From: Molanna angustata
Taxonomy: Eukaryota; Arthropoda; Insecta; Trichoptera; Molannidae
Assembly (NCBI GenBank): GCA_963576475.1
Contig: OY754986.1
Coordinates: 13,328,086 to 13,392,085, forward strand
Length of the DNA: 64,000 nucleotides
Reading direction: 5' to 3'
The notes below the pieces were generated by a model that saw nothing but the letters and a program-made list of their open reading frames with translations, made no database searches and was not told where the DNA came from. Of this stretch, positions 42,426-52,213 are shown in pieces. The position numbers and the translations under genes were made by a program. Position 1 is the first letter of the stretch. Each line of letters begins with the position of its first letter.

Positions 42426-43433
42426 CAGCGGTCGGCAACCAGCGGCCCATGGGTCATACATGCGGCCCATGAGGCGTCTTGGTGCGGCCCACAAGATTCT
42501 CGTCGCAATGCACGTGACGGACGATATTATACAAATCGACCAACAAACACTGGAATATCGGAAAAACAAACACTGTTCTTGGCTATCGGATTCACATTTA
42601 GACGATATACTACGCATCTCTACTTCAAAAATGCAACCTAATATAAAACGAATGGGTTGTGGCCAACGCTAAACTCCTCACTAACAAGTCATTCTATAAA
42701 GTATTCAAACTTTGTATGGAAAATTTCCAACATTTTCATGAAATGAGTTTGTTAAATTATTTTTTTTTAAATATTTTATTATGAAAACTTTATAACTCTT
42801 CAATGCCATTTTATGAAAGTGATGTGCCTTTTTACGAATTTGAAAACAAAAATTTAAAATTTTAAGTTTCCTGAGCTTGGGGTCACTTTGAAATATTCGA
42901 CAGTTAAAAAAATTGAGAAGCACTATTCATATATCGTTCAAAATCTAATGGGATCTAATCGAGTATTAGGTATACATATTTGCAAAATTTGAATAGAATC
43001 GAATGAGTACTTTGGTCTATAATCGATAAAGTAAAAAATGAACACGCCGTACATAGCACACACACACAGATACATTGTGATGAAACTTTCAAAATACAAT
43101 CTCAGCATGATACTAGTTATTAATCTGCAAAAAAAAAATACCCTTAAAAATTGCGAAATCATAACCCCTTGGGTTAGTGAGGAGTAAAAAACTTGTAAGT
43201 CAAATGCAGCCACATGAATCTCATTGATTTTATTAACTACAGTAAATGTCGTAAATTTATAAGAATATACAATAAAAAATATAAAAATATACAAGAGTTT
43301 TATTTTTAAAACTTAAATATTTGTCATTACAGTACACTGTACCTACTGTAATGTCAGGTGACCCAGGTGCAGCCCGCACTAATCCCCACGTAAAATATTT
43401 GGCCCTTTTATAACAAAAGGTGGCCGACCCCTG
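42426..43433. mobile_element. hAT-type element with exact 8-bp target duplication
   Basis: Left end CAGCGGTCGGCAACC and right end GGTGGCCGACCCCTG. The 8-bp ACTTACAT is repeated at 42,418-42,425 and 43,434-43,441. Next to the ends are 'gcggcccatg' and 'gcagcccgcac' words. No transposase frame. A HINE-B copy (about 42,648-43,190) is nested inside and makes up half its length. Confidence 0.85.
42648..43190 (-). mobile_element. HINE-B copy nested in the hAT element
   Basis: 'gggttgtggccaacgctaaa' at the left; the 'ctcctcactaac' word at 42,675 is inverted as 'gttagtgaggag' at 43,173. A (CA)n run lies at 43,058-43,070. Orientation is set by the hairpin-bearing end (gttgtggccaac) taken as 3'. Confidence 0.7.
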
Positions 43434-44267
43434 ACTTACATCATTACACAATATTGCAAAACTATTAACGAATTATATAACATTACAACCTCTAAAATAT
43501 TTACAGTTTACAGTAGTAACAAATATACAAATATTCGCATAAACAGGGTGGCAATTCTGATCAAATATGGGTTTTGATTCCACCGTATGACCGTACTTGC
43601 CCCCCCCCCCCCCCCGGCTTTTGTCTAGTGAGGTAATCAAATCCATTATTCATTTATTTATTTTAAACAAACAAACAGTCAAACAATACACATTACAAAA
43701 AATAAGTGTAACATAAATTGTAAACCGAAACAGTTTTGTTTACAATTAGGTTACTAATTTTTTTTTCATTTAATCTCATTAATTAATTTATTTTCTTTTA
43801 ATCTTATGGATTTTTTTATCCATAAGATTACATAAGATCAAATGAAAATTAAAAGAAAGTTTGTTTATTTTTATACTGCCTTGCAATAATTTCTAATGCC
43901 ACCATATGTAACTACATAGTTTACAAATCTGTAGTTTTCTGAAATGTTATTATAAATAAATACATCAAATGTATTTTAATTAAAGATCCAAAAAGTGTAG
44001 GAGTGTTTGCAACATGCACCAACAACGGGTCAAATGTGAAATTAGATTTATTTATAATGAATTCATTCTTTAATATCAACTTAATATTGTAACTTTCTCT
44101 GTCATATTCAAAATGTCTTGTGACATTTATACTTTAGAGATCAAATTGCATGTTGTGTGCATTTTGGAAAACGTCTTACACAATTCAATTGCATAAAACA
44201 GCAGATGAACTTACTTATTATATTTTTTTTCAAATGTCATTCTAGATAATCCGAAGACAGCATTGTA
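43434..44267. other. AT-rich spacer with a poly-C run and a small hairpin
   Basis: Bases 43,555-43,630 resemble an end of palindrome G ('gggttttgattccaccg', then about 18 C). Bases 43,800-43,850 form an inverted pair ('aatcttatggatttttttat' against 'atccataagatt'). No gene. Confidence 0.45.
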
Positions 44268-44792
44268 TTAAAACGGGTTGAGCTGTGGCCATCGCTATAC
44301 TCCTCACTACAAAGTATTCATATTATGTATGGAAAATTTTCACCATTTTCATAAAAAGAGTGGAGTTCATTTAATAATTTTTATTTATTTTGAAAATTCG
44401 ATAATTCTTCAATACCATTTTATGAAAGTGATGTGCCTTATTAGCAATTTGAAAATGAAATTATCAAATTTCAAGTTTCCTGAACTTGGGGTCACTTTGA
44501 AATAATTGACAGTTGAAAAAATTGAGAAGCACTGATCATTTCATTCAAAATCTAATGAGGTCTAAGCGAGTATTAGATACACAAATATCCAAAATTCGTA
44601 ATTAATCGAATCAGTACTTTAGTATATAATCGATAAAGTAGAATAAACACGCCGTACATAGCACACACACACAGATACATTGTGATGAAACTTTCATAAT
44701 ACAATCTCAGCATGATTCTAGTAGATAATCTGCAAAAAAATATAACCTCGAAAATTTCGAATTCATTTCTATTCTTGGGTTAGTGAGGAGTA
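44268..44792 (-). mobile_element. HINE-B copy
   Basis: 'cgggttgagctgtggcc', 'actcctcactac', 'gccgtacatagcacacacac' and 'gggttagtgaggag' follow the order of 42,648-43,190. Confidence 0.7.
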
Positions 44793-44879
44793 AAAAATAT
44801 CAGATGGTACTCCAATAATTTAATACTTTTAAATCTATCGAAAAAAAATATTAATGAATATACGAAATCGGTAGTAATT

Positions 44880-45909
44880 ATCCAACTGTCGATTTGTTCA
44901 GGAGAACTTTGTTCTATTAACATATCGACAATGTATCAAGCCAGAATACGCGAGAATTGTATGGAGAGGTCTACTTTTTTCACGGCTTTTCCAACTTTGA
45001 AGTAAAAAAACACCAACTTAAAGGCTTCGCAGCATATATGTTCCATACCCGGATTTACTCAGAATTCGGAGTAGAACATTTCGTGTGTCTGTGTGTGTGT
45101 CTGTGTGTGTGTGTCCCCCCCCTTATAACTTTTGATCCGCTCAATTTACAGAGCCCAAAATTTCAGAATATATAAAAAGTTACAGGCCTACAAAACTTTT
45201 ATGCTCAGAATTTTGAATTTTTGTTTCAGTCAGGGGTTATCAACTTTTTAATTTTTATTTTATTTTTCCATATATCTCAGAAACCATAAAAGCTAGAACG
45301 CTGAAAATTGGTACAAACATAGAAAAATAAAAATTCTCAATTTAATTTTTTCAAAAAAATTCTAGGGTTTCTCAAACATTTTTTATTAAGAAAAATATTT
45401 TTTTTTGATAAATTTATGAGTTTAACTGCCTATATTTCCAAAACTTATACAATTATCGAAAAAAGCCGAAACACCCCAACTAGATAATTTAATTTTCTAT
45501 AAAAAATATTAACATTGTAGTAGAATTCAATTTTTTTTTTTGATTCAATTCAATTCTCAATTTTTTTTTAACAATTTTTTTAAAAATTGAATTTAGTGAC
45601 GACATCGCTTCGTACATTTTGTATGGCAGTCGCCTATACACAATATGTAAGAAGACTTAATAGTTTGATACTTCATCTCCAAACATACATACATACCATC
45701 ATGCTATTTTCATATTCTGGGTAGGAAAAAAGGAACTTCCTCCATACTATCCTATCTTGACATACATACCTACATATGTTGTATAGAAAACAAAATATCT
45801 GAAAATATTCATTAATTTGTATTTATGGGTTTATAGTTTGGTACATATTCTTCAACTATACATACTATCGCTATCGACAGTTGGATCTCATGTGTTACAT
45901 GCAACTAGT
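44880..45909 (+). mobile_element. HINE-A full-length copy (Helentron/DINE-1-like)
   Basis: Begins TCCAACTGTCGAT (44,881) and carries the inverted word ATCGACAGTTGGA about 25 bases before the right end, which closes with the hairpin CATGTGTTACATG and the terminus CAACTAGT. A (GT)n plus poly-C block sits near 45,085-45,122. This layout (13-bp subterminal inverted repeats, inner microsatellite, 3' hairpin, no coding) is the one described for Helentron-associated elements (HINEs, DINE-1). The open frames at its 5' side are repeat translations found in each copy. Confidence 0.7.
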
Positions 45910-46049
45910 TTATATATATGCTTAATACTTTCTAAAGATATATAGAATACTCAGGTATCAATTGGGTTAATAAGTAGGTAGTATAGCGACCTCCTCAGAA
46001 TCTAATCCTTTGATATTCATTAGGCTAAAGCCATACATTCACACATTTA
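45910..46049. other. AT-rich spacer
   Basis: Short gap between HINE-A and SINE-I; nothing recognised. Confidence 0.4.
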
Positions 46050-46275
46050 TATACCATCACAGCAAGTCTCACAATGTGGGGCAACCAGCGACAGGCGTGA
46101 GGGTTTACAAAACCCTTTTAATGGGAGCACGACACGTGAGTGTATGCCCACACACCAGTCTCGTTTAACCTTAAAAGGCAACCATTCAGAATGGATGATG
46201 AACCTCATTGTTGAACTATGCGAGATTACATTTTTTCGTCTGTTATATTTTCGATCACCCGGCTCCTACGGGACA
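46050..46275 (+). mobile_element. SINE-I, longest copy
   Basis: 'ataccatcacagcaagtctc', 'gcgacaggcgtgagggt', 'acgacacgtgagtgtatgcc', 'caaccattcagaatggatg', 'cacccggctcctacgggac'. Shared in the same order with 27,785 and 60,412 and reversed at 26,555. No clear A/B boxes, so it may be a LINE 3' end rather than a SINE. Confidence 0.6.
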
Positions 46276-46643
46276 CCCAAAAACGATATAGAAGTACTAT
46301 TCATAGCCGGTGTTCCACAGCAAATCACTAAAATTGTAAGATTATCATATAATAGATGTTTGTAATTAGAAATTTTATCGTTATTATCTGTGTGTGGTTA
46401 TCTAATAAAGAGAAATTTCCAATATTAATGCATTTTAAAATTTTAAAGATAATTTGTATGCAACTATTGCCATATTATTATAGGTACCTTGGGCGTGTTG
46501 GCATCTTAATAAAATTAAATATTCCTATTTTAATCGTTTAAAATTTAAATATTCATTTATTTGGTACCTACCCATCATATCGCTTGTAGGTAGACATAAA
46601 ACGATGACAAACTGTGTAGTTAAAAAAACATGTGGGTTTAGAC
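46276..46643. other. AT-rich spacer
   Basis: No gene or repeat family recognised. Confidence 0.4.
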
Positions 46644-47252
46644 CAGTGATTCCCTAAGTGGTCTATATCGACCCGCAGGGGTCTATGACAACCTGCAAGG
46701 TGTCTACGTCAGCGAAAAAAAATCTGGGGGTCAATGAAATGAAAATGGGGGTCCATCACGATAGTGGATCTCAACATACACTGATAGTACCTATCGCATA
46801 ACAATTTGTCATTATTATTCGTTGTATAATATTTTATTTTAACATTTTTTGTGATGTTACTTTCAAATTTCCTTAAAGTTCCATCATACCAATACCTTAG
46901 ATAACATTAATAACATTCCCCTTCTCACATTCATTTATAATGGTTGTACGCCTATGCCTTCCATAAAATCTAAGACCATACGATTTAAATTTAACTTCTG
47001 ATCCAAAGATCCCGGGTTCGATTCCCGGTGGAGACACAGTTTTTAATTATGTTTTCAGTATGTATCTGTGAAACGATTAATATCGTAAATCTCCAGAATG
47101 TGGCAACTTGTTATTGGGTGCGTGTTAAATTAATATTTGACATAGTACCTGTTAGTTGCCCGATAATCATAATATAAGGTAAGTAGGGGGTCTACCAAAA
47201 ATCGAAAAACATGGCAAGGGGTCTACGACACAAAAAAGTTTGGGAACCTCTG
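46644..47252. mobile_element. hAT-type element (second family) with a SINE-B inside
   Basis: Left end CAGTGATTCCCTAAG and right end TTTGGGAACCTCTG are inverted with mismatches. Flanks GTTTAGAC (46,636-46,643) and ATTTAGAC (47,253-47,260) match at 7 of 8 bases. 'ggggtctatgacaacctgc' near the left and 'ggggtctacgacac' near the right are subterminal words. Confidence 0.75.
46990..47185 (+). mobile_element. SINE-B copy inside the hAT element
   Basis: 'tctgatccaaagatcccggg', 'ttcgattcccggtggagac' (B box), 'ctccagaatgtggcaac', 'ttattgggtgcgtgt', 'gttgcccgataatcat'. Confidence 0.8.
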
Positions 47253-47384
47253 ATTTAGACCAATACATAACTCCACTGGATTGACGCCATACACAAAAAA
47301 AATCAAATCGTAATTTATAGTTTGCTCTTTTTACATGATACTTGTTGAGAAATTGGTGTTTTTATTTACTATTTTATTTTGGAT

Positions 47385-47595
47385 GCTTGTCGGGCAACAA
47401 AAACATATAGGAACTATTTAAACATACAACATTCGGATCCAGTATGAAAACACGATTAAAAACTGTGTTTCCACCGGGAATCGAAGCCAGGATCATTCCC
47501 TGGAGATTTTTTTTATCTCGGGCAACTAACCGGTAGGTATTATGTCAAATATTAATTTAACACGCACCGAATAACAAATTGTCATATTTTTACAC
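47385..47595 (-). mobile_element. SINE-B copies, two overlapping pieces
   Basis: A reversed 3' end 'gtcgggcaacaaaaac' at 47,388, a reversed head 'ccaccgggaatcgaagcc' at 47,470, then a second reversed 3' end 'ctcgggcaactaaccgg' at 47,517. Probably one SINE inserted into another. Confidence 0.7.
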
Positions 47596-47888
47596 TTGGC
47601 TATGAGTGTGGTATCATCAGCATACCTAAGATTGGATATTCTCCTACCCCCGATCTTAATTCCTCCATCCCAGTCCTCAAGTGCCTTCCGCATGATGTTT
47701 TCACCATATATGTTAAACAGTTGCGGGGACAGAATGCATCCTTGTCGTACACCTTTTTGGACATGGAATTCTGAGGTTAACAGTCCATTTACTCTTACTA
47801 TGGCAGTATTATGCTGGTATATTTTTTTATGTTTATAAGATGACCTGGCACTCCCATTTCCAGAAGCACCGTCCACATATATTTCCAT
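47526..47888 (-). pseudogene. RTE/BovB-like LINE reverse transcriptase fragment
   Basis: The minus-strand frame reads AIVRVNGLLTSEFHVQKG, VRQGCILSPQLFNIYGENIM, DWDGGIKIGGRRISNLRYAD, DTTLIAKCKN. It contains RT motif 4 (GVRQGCILSP) and the catalytic YADD, in the style of the RTE (BovB) clade. Downstream it runs into SINE-B at 47,595. N- and C-terminal parts are lost. Confidence 0.85.
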
Positions 47889-48440
47889 TTAACACAGTCA
47901 AAATTTTCATTTAGGTTGTATTTATTAATTTGGTAACTCAATAAATATTCAATAAATTACATATCGCCATATGGAAATAAGCCCGCAATTGTGCACATGT
48001 GTACAAAATGTTTAAAATAAATAAATCAATTAATCAATTAAAAACAACAAAATATTCTTAAATAATTCAATATCAAGAACCGAATTTAGAGTATGGCGTT
48101 GGTCACTTTTTATGTTTCGTAACTAAGGGATTGCATAATGATAATTATTAAAGTAATTAATTTAGTTACATGTTGCGTAGGTAGGTATTAAATTTAATTT
48201 TTACAAATATATCACATGACCCTATTGCAAATATCGCGAAACACATTATATTTGACTAAAATTGTGTGTTAATGTTTACTGTCGTAGACATTACAGTATT
48301 TCTCAATCATATTTATACTAAATCTAAATAAATCTACTTGAGGCTTAGCTTTCCTTGAGTTCGTTGAAAGAAGTTGCACTATGGCAATTGAGTCACATCT
48401 ATGCATTCGATGGTAGGTACATAAATAAATATCGATACAA
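47889..48440. other. AT-rich spacer with SINE-C tails
   Basis: 'ataagcccgcaattgtgcac' at 47,979 and 'gaagttgcactatggcaatt' at 48,369 are SINE-C tail words. Nothing else. Confidence 0.45.
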
Positions 48441-48535
48441 TACCATCGCCCCATATTCTTAGTTGGAGTAGGCAAAGTCCATCGAGCGCCAGACTCCTTT
48501 CTCTTGACACATATTTCTCGGTTTATTTATTTTAT
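48440..48535 (-). mobile_element. LINE 3' tail fragment
   Basis: 'ataccatcgccccatattc', 'gagcgccagactcctttctc' and 'ttgacacatatttctcgg' match the 25-kb LINE 3' end. Confidence 0.6.
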
Positions 48536-48690
48536 TTACATATATAATATTGCTTCTCGGGCAACTAACAAGTACTACGTGAAATATTACTATTTCAAAT
48601 AATATTAATTTAACATGTACCCAATAACAAGTTGCCACGTCATTCTGGAGACTTACGATATTTATCATTCCCACAGATTTAGACTGAAAA
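48533..48690 (-). mobile_element. SINE-B 3' body
   Basis: 'attgcttctcgggcaactaa', 'cccaataacaagttgccac', 'attctggagacttacgat' on this strand; tRNA head absent. Confidence 0.75.
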
Positions 48691-48695
48691 CAGAA

Positions 48696-49280
48696 TTAAA
48701 CGAGTGGGTTGTGACCAACGCTAAACTCTCCACTACACAATAAAGCTTCCCTGCTAATATTACACTCTAATATAAATATGAAATCAAATAATTGAACATT
48801 GCCAAACATTAAAAAATTCTCTTGTTATATACATATATTTTTCATACAAAAATCTATTATTATGAACATAATTTTTCAAACGGTTGTATGTTTTTTTGTT
48901 TTAACGTTGACCAACTTTCAAAATGCAGTTTTTTGAAGATTATTGGTATTGTACAAATAGTTTAAACAAAATTAAAATATCTCAAATTTCCAGATCATGA
49001 TAGCATTTTTTCAGTTTTAACAGATGAAATCACAACCGTTGTCTATGGAAAACTTATCAGCTCTAAGTTTATGTACTTCACACAAATGATATCAATATTG
49101 AGTTCATCGGCCTTTTAGTTTGATCTGTAGGTACAGAGGACACACATTTTCATATTGTGTACGGCATACACACAGAAACATCACAACGAAACTCAAAGTA
49201 TGCACTCTCTACATGATACCCATTGAGAAATTGATGTAAAAAAATACTCTTAAAAATTGTGAAATCATGACTCTCCACTA
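48696..49280 (-). mobile_element. HINE-B copy, right end altered
   Basis: 'taaacgagtgggttgtgacc' and 'cgctaaactctccac' at the left, 'gtacggcatacacacagaaac' inside. The expected 'gttagtgaggag' at the right is replaced by 'gactctccac'. Confidence 0.6.
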
Positions 49281-49928
49281 TTCCATAATAGTGCACGATG
49301 AAGTTCGCGAACTACTTCTACGCCGAAGGACGTTATAGGACCCATTGGTCCTGTTCATCCCCGACGCAGCCGCAACGTCAGACAACACAATATCCTCCAT
49401 CCAGCGAGTTCAACCACTACCCCTAAGAGTCCAACCACAATCGTGAAGGCCCGTGAATCATAGCAGGGGTTACCCTCCCAGCAACTCCACGAACAACAGA
49501 CTGCCACAGGGAGCCTTCGCCACGCCCGTAGTACTTTCAGTTCTTCGATTTCCACACCAGGCGCAGCGTCAGCTGCACCTGTCTCGTCATCAACTCGGGT
49601 ACCGCCGAGTGGGTCGTGCCGACCAATCATCACGGGGGGCTCCTCCACCCCTTAGTACTCATGTTGGCGAATTTCAGGTATACCACCGGACAGTACTTTC
49701 AGTTTTTCGATTTCCATCGCCCAATGATGCAGACTTACTCATCGCCACGTTTGATGAGTCACCGCCGAGCGAGGCATTAAGGCGTCTGCCCTGCTCTTCC
49801 ATAGGTAAGAATTGAAGAGGGTACTGACCTGTTACCCAGAATCCTAGGGTGGGGCTGCAGCCACCCCCAACTTTACTGGCTAGGCCCCTATGGCCGCAAC
49901 CTAGCCCCTAGTAATTGTGCAGAGTAAA
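49281..49928 (+). other. GC-rich island with an unexplained open frame
   Basis: About 600 bases far richer in G and C than anything nearby. A 120-codon + strand frame lies at 49,453-49,815 (ends RRLPCSSIGKN) and a 97-codon minus frame overlaps it. The sentence-like word 'agtactttcagt..ttcgatttcca' occurs twice, near 49,531 and 49,694, each before a Pro/Ser-rich stretch (SVLRFPHQ; SVFRFPSP). It abuts a SINE-B head on the right. It could be the 5' (gag-like) part of a retroelement or a captured host exon. I do not recognise a family. Confidence 0.35.
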
Positions 49929-50010
49929 AACTGTGTCTCCACCGGGAATCGAACCCGGGACTTTTCGCTCAGAAGTCAGATACCCAACCCACTAAGCCAC
50001 GAAGGCCGAC
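49929..50010 (-). mobile_element. SINE-B tRNA-like head
   Basis: Reverse strand gives 'ggccttcgtggcttagtggg' (A box) and 'cgggttcgattcccggtgg' (B box) in one 80-bp piece. Not a tRNA gene: acceptor stem pairing is absent and it passes into SINE-B body sequence. Confidence 0.8.
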
Positions 50011-50601
50011 AAACACTTCACGTGCAATAATGATCAGTAATTGAAATATATTATAATTGATTGATATCTGTGATAAGTTTGTGAAGCTATGTTTTATAAT
50101 ATCTATCATTTTTGTGACAAAAATACAGTAGAGTTAGAGAAAGTGAAATGTCAGTGTGCCGAATCTGTGTGATATGTAAATATTTAACCTCTAGATGTAT
50201 GTAGCATCATGACCAAGCATCATTTCTTCTAAACAACATATATTATCTCCCATGCTTCATAGATCTACATAGGGTGGCCACTTGTGGACAGCTTAATCTC
50301 CTTCTATCAGAATAGTCCACCTTCACGAACAGATCATAATATGACCTTGTCTTCCATGAGGATCTCATAAACCTTATTTTAATAGATCGGTTATAAAAGA
50401 AAATGGGTTGTTCTTACATACGAAACTTTTTTGCTGGAATCGCATATTTTTTTTCAACGATAAAACCATTTGTAATTAATTGTACAGGGTTTTTATCGGG
50501 TTCTATAAAACGTCACCAATCTATTTATATACCAAAAAAAAATTGAGTTCTTTAGTTTCGTTTCATTCTTTTGATAAATGACGAATTGAATCACTTTAAT
50601 A
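50011..50601. other. Spacer, unrecognised
   Basis: AT-rich with no gene or known repeat. Confidence 0.4.
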
Positions 50602-51398
50602 GCATCGCGTCATAAAAGGAAACATTGAAGACAGTCGCGATGTGGGTAGGAGGCAAATGTATTCGCTAAGAAACGTCAGGATATGAACCAGATTCCAAAG
50701 AGTGGAGGAGTTGTTTCGATTAGTTCAAGACAGAGATCATCATCATCATCATCTATGGCTCTACAACCCAGGTCGGGTCTTAGCCTCCTGCAGAGCCCGC
50801 CTCCATCACTGTCGATCCTGTGACGCATTACGTCAGTTATGGATGCCGATGTAGTTTGCATCCTTCACTACTCCATCCAGCCATCGAAGCTTCGGCCTTC
50901 CAACTTTTCTTCGTCCCCCGGTGCACTATTCATGATTCTTCTTGGGACGTCCTCCTCGCTCATTCTTTGGATGTGTCCAGCCCATCTGAGTCTTCCTATT
51001 CTTATTTCTATCAGTATGGTAGGCTCCTTGTACATTGTACAGATCATACAATTCGTGGTTGTGCCATTGTCACAAGTCGGACCGTAGATCCTTCTCAGCG
51101 CCTTCCTCTCAAAAATTTCCAGGGCTCTTTCATCAGATTTAGCGATTGCCCAATGAGAGTACTGTCCGAATAAGAGTCTTACTATCCATGGTTATATCAG
51201 TGTATACTTATTTCTGTGCCACGTCAGGTCCCCCCGACGTCGGCTACTACTTTGGCATGGGTATCTCTGTCTTGAACTAATCAAAACAACTCCTCCACTC
51301 TTTGGAATCTGGTTCATTTCCTGACGTTTCTTAGCTAAGACATTTGCCTCCTACCCACATCGCGACTGTCTTCAATGTTTCCTTTTATGACGCGATGC
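50602..51398. mobile_element. LINE 3' end trapped between 136-bp inverted repeats
   Basis: Bases 50,602-50,737 ('gcatcgcgtcataaaagg', 'gatgtgggtaggaggcaa', 'gagtggaggagttgttt') are inverted at 51,263-51,398 with very few changes. Between them lies a minus-strand LINE C-terminal fragment. Confidence 0.75.
50738..51180 (-). pseudogene. LINE ORF2 C-terminal fragment between the inverted arms
   Basis: The minus strand codes, in one main frame, SDERALEIFERKALRRIYGP, TCDNG, then ILIEIRIGRLRWAGHIQRMS and EEDVPRRIMNSAPG. This is the 'LxxFERKxLRRIxGP...RRLRWAGHxxRM' post-RT segment of a common insect LINE. It ends at a (CAT)n run. Confidence 0.8.
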
Positions 51399-52117
51399 AC
51401 TAGATCGTATTATAGTTTGAAGGGTATTATCAAATCAAATTTCTGATTTAGGCTCACGACAGTTTGTTTACTTTCACAAGAAGATCGTTTCGGCTGATAA
51501 TCCCGGCCTTTCCTATTTTGGCCTTATCATCCAAAATAATCAACTCGTTAACGGAAAGAAATAGTTGTTTGACGGAACCGAAATACAAAAATTGATTTGA
51601 TCAAATCTTCAATAATATCAGTGCCGTCAATAATAATAATAATAAAATTTAAATAGCGCCGTTTTATGGTAAAAAAAACATTCCATGGGCTCTTTCGCTT
51701 ATTTATTGGCTCTGCAAAAGTATGCCGCTTTATTGGCTGTATCCAATTCCTTTAAAAAATGTTATTCTGTGATTCTGACGACCTTAATGTTTAGCGTCTT
51801 TCTGATGGTACATTCCTCTGACACAGTTCTCGAATATAGTGCGGAGCCTTGAAAACCATCAAGCACACTTTGTTATCTATTCGCTCTGGACCCTCAACCA
51901 GTGCTGCTCGTTTAGGAGAGGCATTATGTGGTATGTAAATAGGATTTTAATATAATATATGACGTTTTATATAATTTTATTTGCAAAATAAATAAACTTT
52001 TTGATTCATGGTCACCCTATTTTCCTACCACCAAGCAATGATACTCATACTGTCTTAGAAACTTAGTATCAAATTTTGACCTGTCATTTAGGAGTGTAAT
52101 CAGAAGAGATTTCTCCA
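51399..52117 (-). pseudogene. LINE fragment and upstream spacer of the secreted-protein gene
   Basis: Bases 51,690-51,930 are a relative of the LINE fragment at 15,240-15,480 ('cttaatgtttagcgtctttc', 'ctattcgctctggaccc'). 51,399-51,690 and 51,930-52,117 show nothing recognisable. Confidence 0.5.
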
Positions 52118-52124
52118 TATAAAA
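52118..52124 (+). promoter_or_regulatory. TATA box of the secreted-protein gene
   Basis: TATAAAA lies 75 bases before the ATG at 52,193. Transcription would be expected to start near 52,145-52,165, where 'ttcagtc' offers an insect-type initiator. 5'UTR is therefore about 30-50 bases. Confidence 0.6.
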
Positions 52125-52192
52125 ACACCAAAAGAGATCACAGATTAAGCATTCGTCCTTCAGTCTTCGAGGCGACTCCGACACTCACAAAC

Positions 52193-52213
52193 ATGGATAA
52201 TTATTTTATATTT
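52193..52213 (+). CDS. Secreted-protein gene exon 1
   Basis: ATG followed by six codons, then donor 'gtaagt' at 52,214; phase 0. Start chosen because a TATA box lies just upstream and the frame joins exon 2. Confidence 0.68.

Noticed and set aside
42309..42641. 110-codon frame over the left end of the hAT element
   Set aside because: Crosses the LINE/hAT junction, so it cannot be one gene.
44957..45175. Frame MYGEVYFFHGFSNFEVKKHQ found in several places
   Set aside because: Present in each HINE-A copy at the same place and ended by the microsatellite; probably not a protein.
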